A stretch of DNA of 26,438 nt from Flavobacteriaceae bacterium (GCA_013003145.1 JABDLH010000013.1:1-26438); one strand, 5' to 3'; numbered from the stretch's first letter, positions 6,242-12,936 are shown. Program-made: numbers and translations. Notes: generated by a model not told the origin, from the letters alone.

Positions 6242-8317
6242 ATGAAATATTGCCTGACTATTCTGTCATTCCTGTTCACGTTTGCGGCTCAGTCGCAAGA
6301 ACTAGAGGTTAACGCCAAGAAGTCCAACCCTTCCAATACCCTGAATGACGGGGTGGTTACACTCGATGTTACAGGAGGAACTCCACCGTACACCTATAAG
6401 TGGAGCAACCAGGAGACTCCACTGGATTCTCCCAGGGCAACAGGCCTGATCGAAGGGATAGAATATACCGTAACTGTTACCGACGCAGCGGGTAATTCCG
6501 TCACTAAAGAATACGAGGTAGAGACCGAAGCCATCACGGAGGTCTTCAATGGAATAATGACACCGGCCGTAAACGGTCTTGGATCTGTACTTTTCTGGGA
6601 TCCTTTTGCCGCCATTGGCATCTATGACCCGGTAGCTTACGCAGACGTCAAACTCATCCCGATCCCGGGTTGGAGTTCAGACGTACAGAACAAGTATTTC
6701 CTTAAGAGATGGTTAAAGCCGGAAAATTCCCCGGTAAAAAAGGGAGATGAGATTGCGGTGATTTCCATGAATGATGGGCCGGACGAGACCATTGTATCTC
6801 CTGTAGACGGATCCTTAAAATACCTTGTAGAGGGTGGAGGGGTAATTTACAACTCGGATAACCCTGAACATATTATTGAACAAGGTGCTCATTACCTGGC
6901 CGAGATAGAATACGCCCAACCAATCGCTCTTACTCACCCTAACGGTGACCCGGTGACCAAGGATATTCCTTTTATCGTGATCTGGCTGGTTTTAGGAGCT
7001 GCTTTCTTTACGTTCCGTATGGGCTTCATCAACATCCGTGGGTTTAAACACTCTATAGACCTGGCTCGTGGAAAATATGACGATCCGAATGCCCCGGGGC
7101 AGGTGACCCATTTCCAGGCCCTGGCTACTGCGGTTTCAGGAACTGTTGGACTGGGTAATATCGCAGGTGTGGCGGTTGCCGTATCCCTTGGGGGTGCCGG
7201 TGCAACATTCTGGATGATTATCTGTGGTCTCCTGGGAATGTCTTCCAAGTTCGTAGAATGTACCCTTGGTGTAAAATACAGGGATATACTGCCTGACGGT
7301 AGGGTCTTTGGTGGTCCTATGAATTACTTGCGCTATGGTCTTGAGAAACGCAATATGGGAGGTTTTGGTAAAGTACTTGCCGGGGTCTTCGCAGTTCTTG
7401 CGGTGGGAGCCTCTTTCGGAGGTGGTAACATGTTCCAGGCCAACCAATCCTTTGAACAGCTGGCCAGCCAGTTCCCTGTTCTTGAGGGCAACGGATTCTG
7501 GTTTGGTATCGCAACAGCCATCCTGGTAGGGGTTGTGATCATTGGTGGAATAAAAAGTATTGCTAAAGTAACCGGAAGGGTTGTACCGATTATGGCATCT
7601 GTATATGTCGTGGCGGCCCTGGCAGTAATCATTGTTAATATTGAAAATATTGCTCCGGCATTTTCTGCGATCGTAGAAGGAGCGTTTAATCCAAGTGCCC
7701 TGAAAGGGGGGGTGATAGGTGTGCTGGTCGTCGGCTTCCAGAGGGCTGCTTTCTCTAATGAAGCGGGTGTTGGTTCTGCAGCTATTGCACACAGTACGGC
7801 TAAAACCAATAATCCTCCTTCTGAAGGATTTGTTGCTCTTTTAGAACCCTTCATCGATACCGTTGTGGTTTGTACACTTACTGCCCTGGTATTGATCTTT
7901 ACAGGGATGCACGAAGTAGAAGGAATGGCAGGTGCACAATTGACCTCAGATGCTTTTGGTAGTGTGATCTCCTGGTTCCCATATGTACTGGGTGTTGCAG
8001 TTTTCCTTTTCGCATTCTCTACGATGATCTCCTGGTCTTATTACGGGATGAGAGCCTGGACATACCTATTTGGTAAGAGCCAGAAATCAGAGATGATCTA
8101 TAAGATGTTCTTCCTCATATTTGTGGTAATTGGTGCCTCGATCAGTCTTGGAGCTGTGCTCGACTTCTCTGATATGATGATCCTCGCCATGTCTTTCCCA
8201 AATATTATTGGACTGTATATCATGTCTGGTGAAGTTAAGGGAGACCTGAAGGAATACCTGAAGAAATTAAAGGCCAATACTTTATTTAAATCTCAGAAAA
8301 AAGGAAAGGCCGCGTAA
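6242..8317 (+). CDS. AGCS-family sodium:amino-acid symporter with a large exported N-terminal region
   Basis: The ATG at 6242 is preferred over an in-frame ATG at 6200, because it places a good signal peptide ([20 protein letters not shown]) at the start; the protein is then 691 residues. Residues 22-95 look like an SprB/PKD-like beta repeat ([30 protein letters not shown]). Residues 160-225 resemble a lipoyl/barrel-sandwich hammerhead ([31 protein letters not shown]). From about 243 comes the membrane transporter, with the AGCS signature [20 protein letters not shown] (291-310) and about ten further membrane segments. AGCS proteins import alanine or glycine with Na+. Usual AGCS proteins are about 450-550 residues, so the N-terminal ~200 residues are extra and should be periplasmic. 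The substrate is not certain. Confidence 0.9.
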   Translation: MKYCLTILSFLFTFAAQSQELEVNAKKSNPSNTLNDGVVTLDVTGGTPPYTYKWSNQETPLDSPRATGLIEGIEYTVTVTDAAGNSVTKEYEVETEAITEVFNGIMTPAVNGLGSVLFWDPFAAIGIYDPVAYADVKLIPIPGWSSDVQNKYFLKRWLKPENSPVKKGDEIAVISMNDGPDETIVSPVDGSLKYLVEGGGVIYNSDNPEHIIEQGAHYLAEIEYAQPIALTHPNGDPVTKDIPFIVIWLVLGAAFFTFRMGFINIRGFKHSIDLARGKYDDPNAPGQVTHFQALATAVSGTVGLGNIAGVAVAVSLGGAGATFWMIICGLLGMSSKFVECTLGVKYRDILPDGRVFGGPMNYLRYGLEKRNMGGFGKVLAGVFAVLAVGASFGGGNMFQANQSFEQLASQFPVLEGNGFWFGIATAILVGVVIIGGIKSIAKVTGRVVPIMASVYVVAALAVIIVNIENIAPAFSAIVEGAFNPSALKGGVIGVLVVGFQRAAFSNEAGVGSAAIAHSTAKTNNPPSEGFVALLEPFIDTVVVCTLTALVLIFTGMHEVEGMAGAQLTSDAFGSVISWFPYVLGVAVFLFAFSTMISWSYYGMRAWTYLFGKSQKSEMIYKMFFLIFVVIGASISLGAVLDFSDMMILAMSFPNIIGLYIMSGEVKGDLKEYLKKLKANTLFKSQKKGKAA

Positions 8318-8328
8318 AACCGGAAGTA

Positions 8329-9189
8329 GTGAAAAATAAGAAACCCCACCTGGTTCTCTCAAAAAGGGAACGGAGTGGGGTTTTCTTTTTGCTCCTCTTT
8401 GTTCTCATAGTTCTGGGTGTAAAATGGTGGATCATCTCCGGGTCATCAACGGAGTCCGATTCCTTTGTCCTGGACGAGGTATTACAGGCCCGGCATGACT
8501 CGATCCTTGCCAGTCGTGCCGCTCTGAAAAATAAGGTGTACCCCTTTAATCCTAATTACCTGGATGATGCCAGGGGATACAGGCTTGGACTCAGCGCAGA
8601 GCAGTTAGACAGATTGTACGCTTACAGGGAGAAGGGCTATTTTGTGAATTCCGCTGCAGAATTTGCGCAGATTACCGGCATACCCGATACATTGCTTGAG
8701 AAATTAAGCCCCTATTTCAGTTTTCCACATCATAGAATTGAGAGCTCGATTAAGCCGGGATCCTCAATCATTTCCTCCCCCAAGAAGGTTGTTCCTCGTG
8801 ATATTAATACGGCATCGGCCACAGATCTGCAGGAGGTAAGGGGGATTGGTCCTGTGTTATCTTCCAGGGTGATCAGGTTCCGGGATGCCCTGGGTGGATT
8901 CCTAGTAGAAGAGCAGCTCTACGATGTGTACGGCCTGGACTCGGCTACGGTATTGCTGCTCCTTGAACGATACCGTATATCAAAGGTTCCGGACCTGGTC
9001 AGAATAAACCTGAATACGGCTAGCGTTGATGAATTAGCTTCCCTGGTATACATTCCATATGGGTTGGCCTGGAAGATCGTGCGGTACAGGGAAAGTGTCG
9101 GGGAAATCCGATCCTTGGACGAATTAACTCAATTTGAAGACTTTCCGTCTGATAAAATCGACAGAATTGGGTTATATTTGTTCCTCTAA
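8329..9189 (+). CDS. Membrane-anchored helix-hairpin-helix (ComEA-like) protein
   Basis: A protein of 286 residues starting at GTG (8329). No in-frame ATG occurs in the whole gene, and the segment SKRERSGVFFLLLF is as conserved in flavobacterial relatives as I recall them, so the GTG start is credible. Residues 18-36 form one membrane helix. Three helix-hairpin-helix-like units follow at about 74-131, 156-215 (INTASATDLQEVRGIGPVLS) and 226-286 (INLNTASVDELASLVYIPYG). These are the DNA-binding motifs found in ComEA, which receives incoming DNA during transformation. A role in DNA uptake is possible but unproven here. A terminator-like hairpin lies in its first 20 codons, and a promoter element for the next gene lies in its last codons. 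Confidence 0.85.
   Translation: MKNKKPHLVLSKRERSGVFFLLLFVLIVLGVKWWIISGSSTESDSFVLDEVLQARHDSILASRAALKNKVYPFNPNYLDDARGYRLGLSAEQLDRLYAYREKGYFVNSAAEFAQITGIPDTLLEKLSPYFSFPHHRIESSIKPGSSIISSPKKVVPRDINTASATDLQEVRGIGPVLSSRVIRFRDALGGFLVEEQLYDVYGLDSATVLLLLERYRISKVPDLVRINLNTASVDELASLVYIPYGLAWKIVRYRESVGEIRSLDELTQFEDFPSDKIDRIGLYLFL
8341..8390 (+). terminator. Terminator-like hairpin inside the start of the HhH gene
   Basis: AAACCCCAC (8341-8349) pairs with GTGGGGTTT (8375-8383). An inner stem GTTCTC/GGGAAC adds six pairs, and T-rich sequence TTTTCTTTTT follows (8381-8390). It begins 24 bases after the symporter stop and is therefore in the position of that gene's terminator, yet it lies within codons 5-21 of the next reading frame. 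Confidence 0.6.
9173..9180 (+). promoter_or_regulatory. -7 promoter element for the acyl-CoA dehydrogenase gene
   Basis: TATATTTG matches TAnnTTTG exactly. It sits in the last codons of the helix-hairpin-helix gene, 21 bases before the ATG at 9202. No clear -33 TTG is found at the standard distance. Confidence 0.5.
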
Positions 9190-9201
9190 AAAATTGCATA
9201 A

Positions 9202-10368
9202 ATGGATACAATACAAAGTGATATAGCCTTAGGCTTCGATTATTCGGAAACGCAGAAAATGGTGGCGGAATCGGCACGTGAATTTGCGGAGACTGAGATC
9301 AGGCCACATGTGATGGAATGGGATGAAGCCCAGACCTTCCCGGTAGAGCTATTTAAGAAAGCAGGTCAAATGGGTTTTATGGGGATATTGGTTCCTGTAG
9401 AATTAGGAGGCTCCGGACTTGGCTACCACGAGTATATTGCCATTATTGAAGAGATATCCAAAGTTGATCCCTCTATTGGACTTTCTGTTGCTGCGCATAA
9501 CTCGCTTTGTACCAACCATATTCTTTCCTTTGGTAACGACGAGCAAAAACAGAAGTGGATTCCCAAGTTGGCAACCGGTGAATGGCTGGGAGCATGGGGA
9601 TTGACCGAACACAATACCGGGTCAGACGCCGGTGGAATGAACACCACCGCTGTGAAAGATGGTGATGAATGGGTGCTTAATGGTGCCAAGAACTTTATAA
9701 CACATGGGAAGAGCGGAGACGTAGCCGTGGTAATTGTCCGTACCGGGGAAAAAGGAGACAGTCATGGAATGACTGCCTTTGTAGTTGAAAAGGGAACCAA
9801 GGGTTTCAGCAGTGGTAAGAAAGAAGATAAACTGGGTATGCGTGCCAGCGAGACGGCCGAACTGGTTTTTGATAATTGCAGGCTTCCCGATGCCAACAGG
9901 CTGGGACCTGTGGGTGATGGATTCATACAGTCCATGAAGATCCTGGACGGGGGTCGTATCTCAATTGGTGCCTTATCCCTGGGTATAGCCAAAGGGGCTT
10001 ACGAGGCAGCCCTGAAGTACTCTAAAGAGCGAGTACAGTTCGGGAAGCCCATCAGTGCCTTCCAGGGTATCTCCTTTAAGCTTGCCGATATGGCCACCGA
10101 GATTGAAGCTTCAGAACTGTTATTACATAAATCTGCCTTTTTAAAGAACCAGGGCAGGAAAGTTACCAAGCTGAGTGCCATGGCTAAAATGTATTCTTCG
10201 GAAGTCTGTGTCAAAGTCGCCAACGAGGCGGTACAGATCCACGGCGGGTATGGTTACACCAAGGACTACCCGGTAGAGAAGTTCTACAGGGATTCAAAGC
10301 TGTGTACAATCGGAGAGGGAACCACGGAAATACAGAAAGTAGTAATCGCAAAGAATATTCTCCAATAA
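9202..10368 (+). CDS. Acyl-CoA dehydrogenase (FAD-dependent)
   Basis: A protein of 388 residues, standard for a soluble acyl-CoA dehydrogenase. It introduces the alpha-beta double bond in acyl-CoA thioesters and passes electrons to electron-transfer flavoprotein. The FAD/substrate signature [15 protein letters not shown] is at 132-146. The C-terminal signature is [18 protein letters not shown], with IGEGTTEIQ giving Glu372 as the probable catalytic base, the position used in short- and medium-chain enzymes rather than that of isovaleryl-CoA dehydrogenase. The substrate (short-chain or branched) cannot be decided. It lies alone with its own -7 element; rpsU downstream has a separate promoter. 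Confidence 0.94.
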   Translation: MDTIQSDIALGFDYSETQKMVAESAREFAETEIRPHVMEWDEAQTFPVELFKKAGQMGFMGILVPVELGGSGLGYHEYIAIIEEISKVDPSIGLSVAAHNSLCTNHILSFGNDEQKQKWIPKLATGEWLGAWGLTEHNTGSDAGGMNTTAVKDGDEWVLNGAKNFITHGKSGDVAVVIVRTGEKGDSHGMTAFVVEKGTKGFSSGKKEDKLGMRASETAELVFDNCRLPDANRLGPVGDGFIQSMKILDGGRISIGALSLGIAKGAYEAALKYSKERVQFGKPISAFQGISFKLADMATEIEASELLLHKSAFLKNQGRKVTKLSAMAKMYSSEVCVKVANEAVQIHGGYGYTKDYPVEKFYRDSKLCTIGEGTTEIQKVVIAKNILQ

Positions 10369-10394
10369 ATTAGGCGTATTCTAATAATTACTTT

Positions 10395-10402
10395 TATATT
10401 TG
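10395..10402 (+). promoter_or_regulatory. -7 promoter element for rpsU
   Basis: TATATTTG matches TAnnTTTG exactly and gives a leader of about 34 nt before the rpsU ATG. A -33 TTG at ideal spacing is not obvious. Confidence 0.6.
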
Positions 10403-10422
10403 CACTCCCAAAATCACTAAAG

Positions 10423-10430
10423 AAAGGAGG
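10423..10430 (+). promoter_or_regulatory. Strong Shine-Dalgarno before rpsU
   Basis: AAAGGAGG lies nine bases before the ATG at 10440. No other gene in the window has one of comparable strength. In Flavobacterium, bS21 helps hide the anti-Shine-Dalgarno, and rpsU keeps a strong site so that ribosomes lacking bS21 translate it preferentially; the sequence here fits that known autoregulation. Confidence 0.85.
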
Positions 10431-10439
10431 TTGTAGCCA

Positions 10440-10634
10440 ATGTTAATTATACCAGTAAAAGAAGGAGAAAACATCGATAGAGCTTTAAAACGCTTTAAAC
10501 GTAAGTTTGATAGGACCGGCACTATGCGCCAGTTACGCAAGCGTCAGCAGTTTACTAAACCTTCCGTAGAACGCAGACAGCAAATTCAGAAAGCCCAGTA
10601 CATCCAAGGCCTTAGGGACGAAGAGGAAGTATAA
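10440..10634 (+). CDS. rpsU: 30S ribosomal protein bS21
   Basis: A protein of 64 residues, rich in Arg and Lys (MLIIPVKEGENIDRALKRFK, then KFDRTGTMRQLRKRQQFTKP). bS21 binds the 30S platform near the 3' end of 16S rRNA. In the Flavobacterium johnsoniae ribosome the C-terminal part of bS21, including a tyrosine at position 54, helps sequester the anti-Shine-Dalgarno; Tyr54 is present here (KAQYIQG). The gene has its own promoter element, a strong Shine-Dalgarno and a Rho-independent terminator, so it is an independent, probably autoregulated unit just upstream of the recombinase gene. Confidence 0.97.
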   Translation: MLIIPVKEGENIDRALKRFKRKFDRTGTMRQLRKRQQFTKPSVERRQQIQKAQYIQGLRDEEEV

Positions 10635-10660
10635 GCATTCTATCTGAACTATAAAGTTAT

Positions 10661-10688
10661 ATCCCGCCTTATTGGCGGGATTTTTTTT
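10661..10688 (+). terminator. Rho-independent terminator of rpsU
   Basis: ATCCCGCC (10661-10668) and GGCGGGAT (10674-10681) form a perfect 8-bp stem with a TTATT loop, followed by a run of eight T (10681-10688). Confidence 0.93.
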
Positions 10689-10711
10689 GTCCTTACACCA
10701 ACAGGCTTTTG

Positions 10712-10719
10712 TAACTTTG
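10712..10719 (+). promoter_or_regulatory. -7 promoter element giving a near-leaderless recombinase mRNA
   Basis: TAACTTTG matches TAnnTTTG exactly and ends only four bases before the ATG at 10724, so transcription should begin at or next to the start codon. A TTG at 10687-10689, made by the rpsU terminator T run, lies 22 bases upstream, slightly longer than the ideal spacing. Confidence 0.5.
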
Positions 10720-10723
10720 GTGT

Positions 10724-11620
10724 ATGGCCATTGCTCCATTTACATCTTACCTGCTCCTGGAGAAGAATTATTCTCCCCACACTGTGAAAGCTTACGAGTC
10801 GGATCTGCAGGCCTTTTCTGCATTCTGCCGCGAGGAATATGAAATAACGGTTTTGGAAGAAGCTTCATACGCTATTATCAGGAGCTGGATCATCAGGCTC
10901 TCGGAGCAGGGACTCAGCAACCGCAGTATCAACCGTAAGATCGCTTCTCTTAAGGCTTATTACAAATTTTTACAGAAGATTGGTGAGCTACAACTTAATC
11001 CCCTGGCCAAACACAGGGCGTTGCAAACAGAGACCAGGGTAGAAATTCCTTTTTCCGATGAGGAGATGGACATGGAGCGACTGTGGGCCGTGATGCCGGA
11101 TGAGATGGATTTTGAAGGAATCCGCGATCGACTGATGATCGAATTCCTGTATGCTACAGGGATGAGGCGGGCAGAATTGATCGGTCTCAGGTTGCAGGAC
11201 CTGGACCTGGTTTCGGGAACGGTAAAAGTACTTGGAAAACGCAATAAGGAGCGGGTGGTTCCTTTAGGTGCTGTCAGCACTGAGCTGTTAGACAGTTATT
11301 TAGCGGTGAGAGGCGAACTGCTGGGGGCTAAGGCGGAAGAGCATTTTTTTTTGACTTCGGCCGGTAACAAAGTATATGAATCGCTTGTCTATAGAATTAT
11401 AAATAGGTATTTTAGTAAGGTCTCTTCTAAACTTAAAAAGAGTCCGCATATCCTCAGGCATACCTTCGCTACGCATCTCCTAAACAGGGGTGCCGATTTA
11501 AATTCGGTGAAGGAACTCTTGGGACATTCAAGTTTGGCCTCTACGCAGGTGTATACCCACAATAGTATTGCCGAACTGAAAAAGGTACACAGCGCATCTC
11601 ACCCGAGGAGCAAAAAGTAG
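10724..11620 (+). CDS. XerC/XerD-type tyrosine recombinase
   Basis: A protein of 298 residues, the length of Xer recombinases. The N-terminal core-binding domain covers about 1-95 (FTSYLLLEKNYSPHTVKAYE). The catalytic domain contains the Arg of ATGMRRAELIGL, the Lys of GKRNKERVVPLG, the HxxR of SPHILRHTFATHLL, the His of LLGHSS, and the nucleophile Tyr in STQVYTHNSI. All catalytic residues are present. Xer enzymes resolve chromosome dimers at dif. The position between rpsU and hpf is common in Flavobacteriaceae, so this is a housekeeping enzyme rather than a mobile integrase. Whether to call it XerC or XerD cannot be settled from sequence alone. No dif-like site was recognised nearby. Confidence 0.93.
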   Translation: MAIAPFTSYLLLEKNYSPHTVKAYESDLQAFSAFCREEYEITVLEEASYAIIRSWIIRLSEQGLSNRSINRKIASLKAYYKFLQKIGELQLNPLAKHRALQTETRVEIPFSDEEMDMERLWAVMPDEMDFEGIRDRLMIEFLYATGMRRAELIGLRLQDLDLVSGTVKVLGKRNKERVVPLGAVSTELLDSYLAVRGELLGAKAEEHFFLTSAGNKVYESLVYRIINRYFSKVSSKLKKSPHILRHTFATHLLNRGADLNSVKELLGHSSLASTQVYTHNSIAELKKVHSASHPRSKK

Positions 11621-11661
11621 TACAGAGTTCTTTACTTTATTAACCTTCAAAATTTGTACGT

Positions 11662-11979
11662 ATGAAAGTGAGTACACAATCTGTGAATTTTAACGCCGAT
11701 GGTAAGCTTATCGAGTTCATTCAAAAACGACTGGATAAATTAGATCTTTTCTATGATAAGGTTATCAATTCTGATGTGTATTTAAAGCTGGATAATACCA
11801 GCAGTAAACAGAACAAAATAGCTGAGATTAAGGTACATATCCCAAAAGACCGATTCGTGGTCAAGAAACAATGTAAAACATTTGAGGAAGCAGTAGATTC
11901 TGCCTGCAGTTCCCTGGAGAGGAAGCTGGTGAAAAAGAAGGATAAGAAGAGACCGCAATCCTCATTAAAATTTTTATGA
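11662..11979 (+). CDS. hpf: Ribosome hibernation promoting factor (short HPF/YfiA type)
   Basis: A protein of 105 residues covering only the beta-alpha-beta-beta-beta-alpha HPF domain (MKVSTQSVNFNADGKLIEFI, then KLDNTSSKQNKIAEIKVHIP and FVVKKQCKTFEEAVDSACSS). A lysine-rich tail (LVKKKDKKRPQSS) follows. HPF/YfiA proteins bind in the mRNA and tRNA channel of the 30S subunit and silence ribosomes in stationary phase. The C-terminal dimerisation domain of long HPF is absent. The gene starts 41 bases after the recombinase gene and precedes the tRNA promoter region, so it may be co-transcribed with the recombinase. Confidence 0.93.
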   Translation: MKVSTQSVNFNADGKLIEFIQKRLDKLDLFYDKVINSDVYLKLDNTSSKQNKIAEIKVHIPKDRFVVKKQCKTFEEAVDSACSSLERKLVKKKDKKRPQSSLKFL

Positions 11980-11986
11980 AATTGTT

Positions 11987-12015
11987 TTGAATAAACAAAT
12001 ATTTATCTACATTTG
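11987..12015 (+). promoter_or_regulatory. Promoter of the tRNA-tuf cluster
   Basis: TTG (11987-11989), 18 bases, then TACATTTG (12008-12015): both parts of the Bacteroidota promoter are present. The predicted start near 12019 lies in front of tRNA-Thr(TGT). Confidence 0.7.
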
Positions 12016-12016
12016 C

Positions 12017-12043
12017 AGTCCGTTAGAAATAGCGGACTTTTTT
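12017..12043 (+). terminator. Terminator-like hairpin directly after the tRNA promoter
   Basis: AGTCCG (12017-12022) pairs with CGGACT (12033-12038), followed by six T (12038-12043). It may end hpf transcription, but its left arm coincides with the predicted start of the tRNA transcript. Confidence 0.6.
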
Positions 12044-12066
12044 ATGCGTCACAGAGGCCTGTACAA

Positions 12067-12140
12067 GCCGATGTAGCTCAGCTGGCTAGAGCAGCTGATT
12101 TGTAATCAGCAGGTCGTGGGTTCGAGTCCCTCCATCGGCT
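12067..12140 (+). tRNA. tRNA-Thr (anticodon TGT)
   Basis: A complete 74-base cloverleaf. The acceptor GCCGATG pairs with CATCGGC, followed by discriminator T. The anticodon stem GCTGA/TCAGC encloses loop TTTGTAA with anticodon TGT, reading ACA. The T loop is TTCGAGT. CCA is not encoded. It is the first gene of the tRNA-tuf cluster. Confidence 0.96.
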
Positions 12141-12162
12141 CATAAGTTCATAAAAATAAGGA

Positions 12163-12245
12163 GGGGAGATACTCAAGCGGCCAACGAGGACAGACTGTAA
12201 ATCTGTTGGTTTTTACCTTCGCAGGTTCGAATCCTGCTCTCCCCA
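12163..12245 (+). tRNA. tRNA-Tyr (anticodon GTA)
   Basis: An 83-base class II tRNA with a long variable arm. The acceptor GGGGAGA pairs with TCTCCCC, with discriminator A. The anticodon stem ACAGA/TCTGT encloses loop CTGTAAA with anticodon GTA. The T arm reads GCAGGTTCGAATCCTGC. CCA is not encoded. Confidence 0.95.
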
Positions 12246-12249
12246 CAAA

Positions 12250-12339
12250 AATTTTCCCAGGACGCCGGGATTTGAGTACCGGCGGGAAAATTAGGAAACT
12301 CGGATTGGGCCGGGTTTCAGGAAGTCTTAAAAAGCTTCC
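12250..12339. repeat. Series of three hairpins after tRNA-Tyr
   Basis: Three inverted repeats stand one after another. AATTTTCCC/GGGAAAATT (12250-12258 and 12284-12292) encloses GCCGG/CCGGC. GAAACTCGG/CCGGGTTTC (12295-12303 and 12310-12318) has one wobble pair. GGAAG/CTTCC (12320-12324 and 12335-12339) is the third. No T run follows, so they are unlikely to be simple terminators. They could guide processing of the tRNA precursor or be remains of palindromic elements. Confidence 0.6.
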
Positions 12340-12365
12340 GGGATTGAAATATTGAATGGATTATT

Positions 12366-12427
12366 GCGGGAGTAGCTCAGTTGGTACCCGCCCGAACGTG
12401 CCTTTCGGTACGGGCGGGGAGCGTCAG
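12366..12427 (+). pseudogene. Truncated tRNA-Gly copy split by a palindrome
   Basis: Bases 12366-12386 are identical to the first 21 bases of tRNA-Gly(TCC) at 12486-12506. Bases 12419-12427 (GAGCGTCAG) are identical to the next nine at 12507-12515. Between them sits a 32-base palindromic insert. Similarity stops before the anticodon, so no functional tRNA can form. The following bases extend GAGCGT into another small hairpin with ACGCTC. Confidence 0.85.
12387..12418. repeat. 32-bp palindromic insert in the tRNA-Gly copy
   Basis: The ends CCCGCCCG and CGGGCGGG are perfect complements. The interior adds GTGCC/GGTAC around a TTTC loop. Removing exactly these 32 bases restores uninterrupted tRNA-Gly sequence across the D loop, with no target-site duplication visible. 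Confidence 0.8.
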
Positions 12428-12485
12428 ACGCTCATGGGATCAATTTTGATGATCACCCACAATGAATAATATTGCTTAATTATAA

Positions 12486-12558
12486 GCGGGAGTAGCTCAG
12501 TTGGTAGAGCGTCAGCCTTCCAAGCTGAATGTCGCCGGTTCGAACCCGGTCTCCCGCT
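12486..12558 (+). tRNA. tRNA-Gly (anticodon TCC)
   Basis: A complete 73-base cloverleaf. The acceptor starts GCGGGAG and ends CTCCCGC with discriminator T. The anticodon stem TCAGC/GCTGA encloses loop CTTCCAA with anticodon TCC. The T arm reads GCCGGTTCGAACCCGGT. A broken 5' copy lies 120 bases upstream. Confidence 0.96.
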
Positions 12559-12565
12559 CAAAACT

Positions 12566-12639
12566 TTGAGTTAGCGTTTGCTATTCCGGTTCAGGTTTAT
12601 ATGCCCCCGGGCGCTATAACGTACAACCTTGGAACTCAA
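12566..12639. repeat. Long-range inverted repeat in the Gly-Thr tRNA spacer
   Basis: TTGAGTT (12566-12572) and AACTCAA (12633-12639) can pair across the spacer. They enclose a smaller GC-rich hairpin around GCCCCCGGGC (12603-12612). It could be a tRNA-precursor processing structure; function is not known. Confidence 0.45.
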
Positions 12640-12642
12640 CAA

Positions 12643-12714
12643 GCCGACGTAGCTCAGGGGTAGAGCGTTTCCTTGGTAAGGAAGAGGTCACGGGTTCAAT
12701 TCCCGTCGTTGGCT
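12643..12714 (+). tRNA. tRNA-Thr (anticodon GGT)
   Basis: A complete 72-base cloverleaf. The acceptor GCCGACG pairs with CGTTGGC (one G-T pair), with discriminator T. The anticodon stem TTTCC/GGAAG has loop TTGGTAA with anticodon GGT. The T arm reads ACGGGTTCAATTCCCGT. It is the second tRNA-Thr of the cluster. Confidence 0.96.
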
Positions 12715-12777
12715 CTATAGTTTGATGAAATATTGAGTGTAACGAGAGGTTGTTGTGAGAGCGATGGCCCGTGACCA

Positions 12778-12844
12778 AGGTCACGCCTGCCTGCCGGCAG
12801 GCAGGGGTTCAATTCCCGTCGTTGGCTCTATAGTTTGATGAAAT
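12778..12844 (+). pseudogene. Partial tRNA-Thr(GGT) 3' copy split by a palindrome
   Basis: AGGTCACG (12778-12785) equals 12685-12692 of the intact gene. Bases 12806-12844 are identical, 39 for 39, to 12693-12731, which cover the T arm, acceptor 3' strand and 17 bases of downstream flank. A 20-bp perfect palindrome (12786-12805) separates the two parts, and removing it restores the tRNA sequence exactly. The preceding bases contain AGAGCG at a spacing similar to the intact gene, so more degraded tRNA sequence may extend upstream. It cannot form a functional tRNA. Confidence 0.85.
12786..12805. repeat. 20-bp perfect palindrome in the tRNA-Thr copy
   Basis: CCTGCCTGCCGGCAGGCAGG is a perfect palindrome. 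Immediately before it CGTGACC/GGTCACG (12770-12776 and 12779-12785) forms another perfect 7-bp inverted repeat with a two-base loop, using tRNA-derived sequence as its right arm. Confidence 0.85.
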
Positions 12845-12936
12845 GCTGAATTCATTGACGGGAGTTTAATCTCGTTTACGGCTCATTTATCGCATACATT
12901 GTACACTAATATAAACTAAGAATAAATTTTTTTAAA

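Noticed and set aside
10724..11620. Integrase of a mobile element targeting the nearby tRNA genes
   Set aside because: Length, sequence and the rpsU-xer-hpf context fit a housekeeping Xer recombinase; no other mobile-element genes or long att repeats flank the region.
12366..12480. A second functional tRNA-Gly
   Set aside because: Only the first 30 tRNA bases are present, split by a palindrome; no anticodon arm or T arm can be formed.
12720..12844. A third functional tRNA-Thr in the cluster
   Set aside because: Only the 3' part matches; the anticodon region is unrecognisable and the T arm is split by a palindrome.
12250..12845. CRISPR array
   Set aside because: The repeats are palindromes of different sequence and irregular spacing; no regular repeat-spacer pattern and no cas genes.
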